A DNA stretch of 64,000 nucleotides from assembly GCF_001690275.1 (NCBI RefSeq), contig NZ_LZGW01000032.1, positions 102,703-166,702 on the forward strand, read 5' to 3'. Source of the DNA: Gilliamella sp. WF3-4 (GTDB taxonomy: Bacteria; Pseudomonadota; Gammaproteobacteria; Enterobacterales; Orbaceae). The notes under the pieces are model-generated. The model was not told the origin of the DNA. It searched no databases and was given only the letters and a program-made list of their open reading frames with translations. Positions 59,274 through 64,000 of the stretch are shown in pieces (the stretch's first letter is position 1; each line of letters begins with the position of its first letter). The translations under genes and the position numbers were made by a program.

Positions 59274-59906
59274 ATGGTTGTTGCTGTTAATAAACGTTCT
59301 GTGATGACATTATTTTGTGATACAACAGATATTTACGGGCATCAGATTCGTTTTGTGCTGGCAGAAAAAGGGGTAACTGCGGAAATTGAGTTTGTAACGG
59401 CAGATAATTTACCTCAAGAATTATTGGATCTTAATCCATATGGTTCAATCCCAACATTAATTGATCGCGATCTAACGTTATATGAACCACATATAGCATT
59501 AGAATATCTTGATGAACGTTTTCCCCACCCACCATTAATGCCTGTTTATCCTATTGTTCGTGCTAACTCTCGATTAACAATGTATCGCATCAAAAAAGAG
59601 TGGTATAGTGCTTATGAAACTATTGTTAATGATCCTAGTAGTAATGAAGCACAGCTCGCACGTAAAAATTTACTTGATGATCTTGTTTCTATTTCGGTCA
59701 TATTTAAAGAAAAGCCTTATTTTATGAGTGATGATTTTACGCTAAGTGATTGCTATTTTGCTCCATTATTATGGCGTTTACCGGTGCTTGGTATTGAGTT
59801 ACCTAAAGTTGCTGAAAAAAATTATTTGGCATATATGGCACGAATTTTTGAACGACCAGCTTTCATTAATTCATTAACAGAAGACGAAAAAAAGATAAGA
59901 TCATAA
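59274..59906 (+). CDS. sspA: Stringent starvation protein A
   Basis: A 210-residue GST-fold protein that binds RNA polymerase holoenzyme and affects stationary-phase and acid-stress expression in E. coli. KRSVMTLFCDTTDIYGHQIR, LNPYGSIPTLIDRDLTLYEP and YLDERFPHPPLMPVYPIVRA, the last containing the conserved surface PHPP pocket, match SspA. GGAG lies five bases before the ATG at 59274; a GTG two codons earlier is less likely. sspB follows. Confidence 0.95.
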   Translation: MVVAVNKRSVMTLFCDTTDIYGHQIRFVLAEKGVTAEIEFVTADNLPQELLDLNPYGSIPTLIDRDLTLYEPHIALEYLDERFPHPPLMPVYPIVRANSRLTMYRIKKEWYSAYETIVNDPSSNEAQLARKNLLDDLVSISVIFKEKPYFMSDDFTLSDCYFAPLLWRLPVLGIELPKVAEKNYLAYMARIFERPAFINSLTEDEKKIRS

Positions 59907-59953
59907 TAATAATTTTATCTGACTTGTAATAATCGTAGACAAGGTGGCTTTTT

Positions 59954-60355
59954 ATGGAACTTGAGCAAATGACTCCTCGCCGGCCTTATTTATTTAGGGC
60001 TTTTTATGACTGGATTCTAGATAATGAATTAACACCTTATATTGTGGTTAATACTTCGAAATATGGTGTGATAGTTCCTCAAGAGTTCATTCAAAATAAT
60101 CAAATTGTATTAAATATTGCTCCTCATTCTGTAGGTCAATATTGTGCAACGAACGAACAAGTAGAATTTAATGCTCGTTTTTCGGGTGTCCCTCAACACA
60201 TTGTTGTACCGATGGCGGCTATTGAAGCAATTTATGCGCGTGAAAATGGCATTGGTATGGGATTTGAAGATGAACCGCAGTATCATCAAGACCAATGCGA
60301 AACTCCACCTCAACAACCGAAACCAAAAACTAATCCATTTCGTGTTGTAAAATAG
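59954..60355 (+). CDS. sspB: ClpXP protease specificity-enhancing factor SspB
   Basis: A 133-residue adaptor that delivers ssrA-tagged proteins to ClpXP. The substrate-binding domain spans residues 1-110 (MTPRRPYLFRAFYDWILDNE, QIVLNIAPHSVGQY, FNARFSGVPQHIVVPMAAIE). A short Gln/Pro-rich linker follows and the protein ends in FRVVK, the ClpX-docking XB tail. The linker is much shorter than in E. coli (165 residues). Operon with sspA. Confidence 0.95.
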   Translation: MELEQMTPRRPYLFRAFYDWILDNELTPYIVVNTSKYGVIVPQEFIQNNQIVLNIAPHSVGQYCATNEQVEFNARFSGVPQHIVVPMAAIEAIYARENGIGMGFEDEPQYHQDQCETPPQQPKPKTNPFRVVK

Positions 60356-60612
60356 CTATTTTATTTGTTATTACGCCCATGCACATATTAATAAATGGGC
60401 GACATAATATTAATTAGTGTAAAAATATCACTACATTTAACTAAATTGATTCTACTACTTTTGATAAAGGTTAGCTTGTTTTTTTATGTATACTTATGTA
60501 ACTACACCTTAAAATAGTGCATATAAAAATAGAAAATTCTCTATAATAAAATGAATAGAATTCAATTATGAAAAAATTTCCCATCACAAAATCATATCTA
60601 TTATAAAAAAGC
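60356..60612. other. Gene-free stretch between sspB and the IS element, with a stray IS end
   Basis: It contains a seven-base stem CGCCCAT/ATGGGCG at 60374-60401 without a T-run. At 60496-60553 there is a copy of the IS orfA-side end in inverted orientation relative to 61754-61811; both read TGTAACTA, then CTTAAAATAGT or CCTAAAATAGT, then AGAAAATTCTCTAT. The copy is cut off before any transposase sequence. Confidence 0.6.
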
Positions 60613-60654
60613 TGTGTGAATACCCCAAGCTTAGTACACAACTCACGTAGAAAA

Positions 60655-61478
60655 TCATGCTGCTTGTTTTAGTGTTTTATACTCAATCGGTGTCATGTTA
60701 TTTAACGCCTCATGCGGTCTTTCGGTGTTATAAATGGTTAGCCATTCTTCGGTTACCTTTCTTGCTTGTTCTAGATTATTAAATAGATATAAATCAAGTA
60801 CCTCAGTGCGATAGGTACGGTTAAATCGTTCAATATAGCCATTTTGATAAGGCTACCAGGCTGGATATAATCAATGGTTATATCATGTGATTTAGCCCAA
60901 TTTATAAAGGTTTTTCCTGTAAATTCTGGCCCATTATCGACCCGTATTTTTAATGGATACCCATGATATTCGGCCAGTTTATCCAAATAACGAGTCACTC
61001 TACCTGCGGGTAAGCTTACTGCAATATCAATACCTAACGCCTCACGATTAAAGTCATCGATAACATTGAATGTCCTAAAGCGACGTTGATTACGACTACT
61101 GTCACTCATAAAATCCATTGACCAACATTCACCTTGTTTATTGGGGACTAATAACCTTTCCGGACATCGTGGAGGAATGCGTTTTTTACGCTTTACCCTG
61201 AGATTAAGCTTTAATTCACAATACACCCGATATACCCGTTTATGATTCCATTGATAGCCGAGCTTTCTGATACGATTAAAACATTTAGGAAAGCCCCAGC
61301 GTAAATGCCGGTCTGTGATAGCATTCAACACCGAAACAATCACCGAGTCATCCTGCAACTTAGGTTGATAATAGTAAGCACAACGGCTTAAGCCAACAAT
61401 AGCACAACTCATAACAATAGTAACCGAATGATTTTGTTGTAGTTGCTGTGCCCACGTTTTACGTGCCTTGGTGGGCAC
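60655..61478 (-). pseudogene. IS3-family transposase orfB, frameshifted
   Basis: The integrase-core transposase. CWSMDFMSD and IRVDNGPEFTGKTF carry the first two catalytic Asp. A one-base deletion near 60855, within the region encoding IQPGKPYQNGYIERFNR, throws the frame off before the catalytic Glu. In the other frame the end is intact: IERFNRTYRTEV, TIYNTERPHEALNNMTPIEY and a stop at 60655-60657. The slippery run A-AAA-AAG near the end of orfA joins the two frames as ALVPTKARKTW, as expected for the programmed -1 frameshift of IS3 elements. Confidence 0.82.
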
Positions 61479-61738
61479 TAAAGCTTTTTTATGATTTCTT
61501 CCTGAAGCTGGGATTTTAAGCTCAGTTCGGCAAACATCTGCTTAAGCTTACGGTTTTCCGCTTCTAGCTCTTTTAAGCGTTTAATATCCGACGTTTCCAT
61601 ACCGCCGTATTTTTCTCGCCATTTATAGAAAGTTGAATTACCCATGCCCTATTTACGGCACAGTTCTTTAACGGGAATACCCGCTTCAGCTTCTTTTAAA
61701 ATAGCGACGATTTGATGTTCAGTCATTTTTTTCATCAT
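61478..61738 (-). pseudogene. IS3-family transposase orfA, interrupted
   Basis: An 86-codon frame encoding a helix-turn-helix and leucine-zipper protein: MTEHQIVAILKEAEAGIPVK, FYKWREKYGGMETSDIKRLK and KELEAENRKLKQMFAELS. Codon 30 is TAG (61649-61651) where the family has a His or Tyr (CRK-x-GMGNSTFY). The stop at 61478-61480 overlaps the orfB start region. Confidence 0.8.
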
Positions 61739-61884
61739 TAAATCCTCTTTTACTTTTATCATAGAGAATTTTCTACTTTTTTGCTGTACTATTTTAGGGG
61801 ATAGTTACACAACAACAAAAAGAGGTTATTGAAGCGGAATTAGATAAAAACGGTATAACCGACCCCTATCATCGAGACTTTGCC

Positions 61885-62826
61885 ATGAAAAAATTGGACG
61901 AAGCCCTTGAGCATGTCAAATCAAACTGGCAACTTGAAAAAGAGCAACGCATTAAACCGTCACTGTGGTGGAAAGAAGTGGCACAGGCACAAGCTCAAAA
62001 CCCAACCGCAAACACTGATGCCAATACCCCTAAACTGTCCAATCTATCCGCAGACGGCAAGGCGTGGTTTATTCATCCGGTGGCGATGATAGATTACTTC
62101 CCTAAAAGCGAGATTCTTTTTCAGAAAGGGGATAAGCATGAGGTTATTCGGGAAATTAATATCCGCCTTGCAGGTTTTGGTGGCAATGTACCAACCGATG
62201 AATTTACTGAAAGAACAGAAAGGATGATAAAACAGTTTCAACGTGATTATATGCAAGTTGAGGAAACTGGCGTTGTGGATATACAAGTTATACAAGCAAT
62301 TGATAGATTTCAAGATGAGTATTCAATAGATTCATTTTTTACACAGGCTCAATGCCAATGTTCAACTTTTAAAAATCTGACTGAGCCAACTTGTAATGGT
62401 TTTGGGCTTAATAAAACTAATAATGGAAAAACAGGTGCTAATTATGCCTATGGGATTGAATATCCAGGCTTACATCGGACTTTGTTTTGGGTATTAAGAA
62501 GTATTATGTTTTATATTGATTCAGATGAACGATATCAACACTTGACTGTAGAAATCGTATCTTCTGGTTATCGATGTTGGGCTGATAATATTTATAATAA
62601 TCGAAAAAGTACTAACCATATGGGTAAAGCGCTTGATATCCATGTCATTAAAAAAGAAAAAGCAAAATCTGAACACAGTAGAGATGAAAGGATCAATTGT
62701 TGTGATTTAGTTCGCGATATTTTAACTGAAAAAACAAATGCCGAATACAGATGGTTTCATTCTAATGGTATTGCTTTAGAGAATAGCTATACAAGATACC
62801 ATCCAACAAGAGGACGTGACAATTAA
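61885..62826 (+). CDS. Peptidoglycan-binding/M15 peptidase-like effector fragment
   Basis: A 313-residue open frame whose coding continues upstream to the IS end (61812), so the real gene is 5'-truncated. A segment KAWFIHPVAMIDYF is followed by a peptidoglycan-binding domain at about residues 85-150 (INIRLAGFGGNVPTDEF, RMIKQFQRDYM). The C-terminal part has zinc-peptidase landmarks of the M15 type: SSGYRCWADNIYNN, TNHMGKALDIHV (His and Asp ligands) and YRWFHSNG (His). Such proteins cut peptide bonds in peptidoglycan and are often type VI secretion cargo. Delivery by T6SS is inference; no T6SS gene is in the window. The frame resumes after the TAA at 62824. Confidence 0.65.
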   Translation: MKKLDEALEHVKSNWQLEKEQRIKPSLWWKEVAQAQAQNPTANTDANTPKLSNLSADGKAWFIHPVAMIDYFPKSEILFQKGDKHEVIREINIRLAGFGGNVPTDEFTERTERMIKQFQRDYMQVEETGVVDIQVIQAIDRFQDEYSIDSFFTQAQCQCSTFKNLTEPTCNGFGLNKTNNGKTGANYAYGIEYPGLHRTLFWVLRSIMFYIDSDERYQHLTVEIVSSGYRCWADNIYNNRKSTNHMGKALDIHVIKKEKAKSEHSRDERINCCDLVRDILTEKTNAEYRWFHSNGIALENSYTRYHPTRGRDN

Positions 62827-62964
62827 AGTATAGCGAGCGTTTGGGCTCATTATGATGTTCGGGTTTTTGAGAGTAAATTTTTGGAAAATCAGTTTTTTGT
62901 CAAAACAGCAAAAGATATCAATGGTAAATATTTACAAGAGTTAGTTAAAAATTTAGGAAGCTAA
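62827..62964 (+). pseudogene. C-terminal tail of the effector beyond an in-frame stop
   Basis: Immediately after TAA at 62824-62826 the same frame stays open for 45 codons: SIASVWAHYDVRVFESKF, then KTAKDINGKYLQELVKNLGS and TAA at 62962-62964. The composition is protein-like and the next gene starts four bases later, as expected if this were the original gene end. It suggests the effector gained a nonsense mutation. Confidence 0.55.
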
Positions 62965-62968
62965 TAAC

Positions 62969-64000
62969 ATGTTTGGATTTTATTTTTATATAATAAAAAA
63001 ATATATATCGTTAGCAAAACTTGTTTGTTTATTATATGTTTTTTTGAATTTTTCATATACTTATGCAAAAGATATTAATCAAGCTTATTGGGTTTTAGAT
63101 AAATATATTGAAAATAATTATCTAATGAAAAAAGATAGTTATAACCCTAATTATTTGAATAATTTACGAGTTAAGCTAGTTAATAATATCATTTATATTA
63201 ATAATAACCAGTATAATGTCAGCGTACATCGAACATCTGATTTATCCCAATTGCTCACAAAAAATCTAATTGAAAATCCAATTATCAACGAATTTATTTT
63301 ACCGAATGGTGATGTAAATTATTTACAATTCGATGATGTTTTAGATGTTGATTTAGCTAAATTATTATTGCCAAAGCATAGATTGATTTTTGGAAATGAT
63401 CAGTTATTATTTATCAATGAATCTTTTGTTGCATCTTTTTTAAAACCCCAAAACAAGTATTCATTTCAAAAATTAAGTAATAAATTTCCCTCATTAGATT
63501 TACCAATTAATTCTAAAAGATCAGCGAAATTCATTCAGGATGAGAATTATTATAATTATCCTCAAAATATATCAAGAAGTTTTGCATACTATTTAAACTT
63601 ATTCGATAACGATAGTTTATATGAACAGTTAAATAATTATTTAATTGATTTAAATGGAATAAAGCTACCTCAAATTAATAATGTGATAAATCCAATTTTA
63701 ATAACTGGCACACAAGAAAATGAAGAGCAAATAATTTATCTTTACCTTTTATCAGAACAATATGATTTTTTAGATAAGATAATATTAAAAAATTATTATG
63801 GCGCAACAAGAGATGAGGCAACAAATATGTATCCAGCCGGTTTTGGTGGTTACAATATAGACAAAAACTATTCCATTGAACGCCAACAACGCTTTGAAGA
63901 TGAAACAATAGAAATACAACATTTTCAAATTACAAAAGAAGGAAAGTTTCAAGAAATACCGGTTACGTCTAATTGCTATAGCAAATGGGCTACTAAAGAT
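62969..64000 (+). CDS. Exported protein next to the effector, possible immunity protein (partial)
   Basis: An open frame of at least 344 codons that runs off the right edge. GGAAG precedes the ATG closely. The N-terminus MFGFYFYIIKKYISLAKLVC followed by LLYVFLNFSYTYA is a long signal peptide, so the protein is periplasmic or anchored. The rest is rich in Asn, Tyr and Lys (QAYWVLDKYIENNYLMKKDS, YNVSVHRTSDL) and I recognise no family. Its position directly after a peptidoglycan-hydrolase-like effector and its export are what an immunity protein would show; that is inference. Confidence 0.6.
   Translation, partial: MFGFYFYIIKKYISLAKLVCLLYVFLNFSYTYAKDINQAYWVLDKYIENNYLMKKDSYNPNYLNNLRVKLVNNIIYINNNQYNVSVHRTSDLSQLLTKNLIENPIINEFILPNGDVNYLQFDDVLDVDLAKLLLPKHRLIFGNDQLLFINESFVASFLKPQNKYSFQKLSNKFPSLDLPINSKRSAKFIQDENYYNYPQNISRSFAYYLNLFDNDSLYEQLNNYLIDLNGIKLPQINNVINPILITGTQENEEQIIYLYLLSEQYDFLDKIILKNYYGATRDEATNMYPAGFGGYNIDKNYSIERQQRFEDETIEIQHFQITKEGKFQEIPVTSNCYSKWATKD

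Larger units (their letters stand above)
60613..61811 (-). mobile_element. Degenerate IS3-family insertion sequence (IS407-like)
   Basis: About 1.2 kb with two overlapping transposase frames, orfA and orfB, read right to left. Imperfect terminal repeats TGTGTGAATACCCC (left) and TGTGTAACTATCCCC (reverse of the right end) mark the edges. No target duplication is visible. orfA has a nonsense codon and orfB a frameshift, so the element is inactive. It interrupts the effector-like gene on its right, whose reading frame continues out of the IS end. Confidence 0.78.

Noticed and set aside
60374..60401. Hairpin CGCCCAT/ATGGGCG after sspB as a terminator
   Set aside because: The 14-base loop and the lack of a following T-run make a rho-independent terminator unlikely.

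Overview
The window is AT-rich DNA from a gammaproteobacterium. Many housekeeping proteins align closely with Escherichia coli counterparts (GrxA, TsaB, YoaA, NagZ, HinT, S6/PriB/S18/L9, L13/S9, SspA/SspB). The low GC, the many GT8 enzymes and the PTS/GH1 sugar genes suggest the family Orbaceae (gut symbionts such as Gilliamella). That placement is inference; no 16S rRNA or tRNA gene was seen.

Layout. 1-4.6 kb: the 5' part of folD, a yggN-like gene, decayed IS481-type transposase remnants, an adhesin-like gene and grxA with a probable OxyR operator. 4.6-7.3 kb: tsaB-yoaA. 7.5-24.4 kb: a surface-glycan island with five GT8 transferases, a phosphoethanolamine-transferase-like enzyme, several GT2 enzymes, a GT2/KpsC-like fusion, a GT32-type enzyme and two tandem MsbA-type exporters. 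24.5-27.8 kb: hinT-lpoB-nagZ-tyrR, with a TyrR that lacks the ACT domain. 28-29.6 kb: rpsF-priB-rpsR-rplI with a promoter and an S6:S18-type leader. 29.7-31.4 kb: ggt. 31.8-38.1 kb: a beta-glucoside PTS operon (GH1, IIB, PRD regulator, IIA, a small membrane protein, IIC). 38.1-43.2 kb: decayed DNA, chaB, a YiiG-like lipoprotein, an acuI/yhdH-type reductase and sstT.

43.4-48 kb: a translationally coupled pair, a 1083-residue helical-repeat protein and a SWIM zinc-finger protein. 48.1-53.6 kb: an operon of an NRAMP-fold transporter, PxpA, a fused PxpB-PxpC and a fused biotin carboxylase-BCCP. Its domain set resembles a split urea carboxylase joined to 5-oxoprolinase. 54-56.3 kb: an amino-acid ABC importer with no ATPase gene beside it. 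56.7-57.9 kb: an in-frame chimera of a response-regulator receiver and a histidine-kinase ATPase, overlapping yrbL tail to tail, with a PmrA-like box upstream. 58.1-60.4 kb: rplM-rpsI and sspA-sspB. 60.5-64 kb: a broken IS3-family element next to a truncated peptidoglycan-binding/M15 peptidase-like effector and an exported protein that could be its immunity partner.

The most unusual items are the Pxp/biotin-carboxylase operon, the receiver-kinase chimera, the SWIM/helical-repeat pair, the GT2-KpsC fusion and the tandem MsbA genes.
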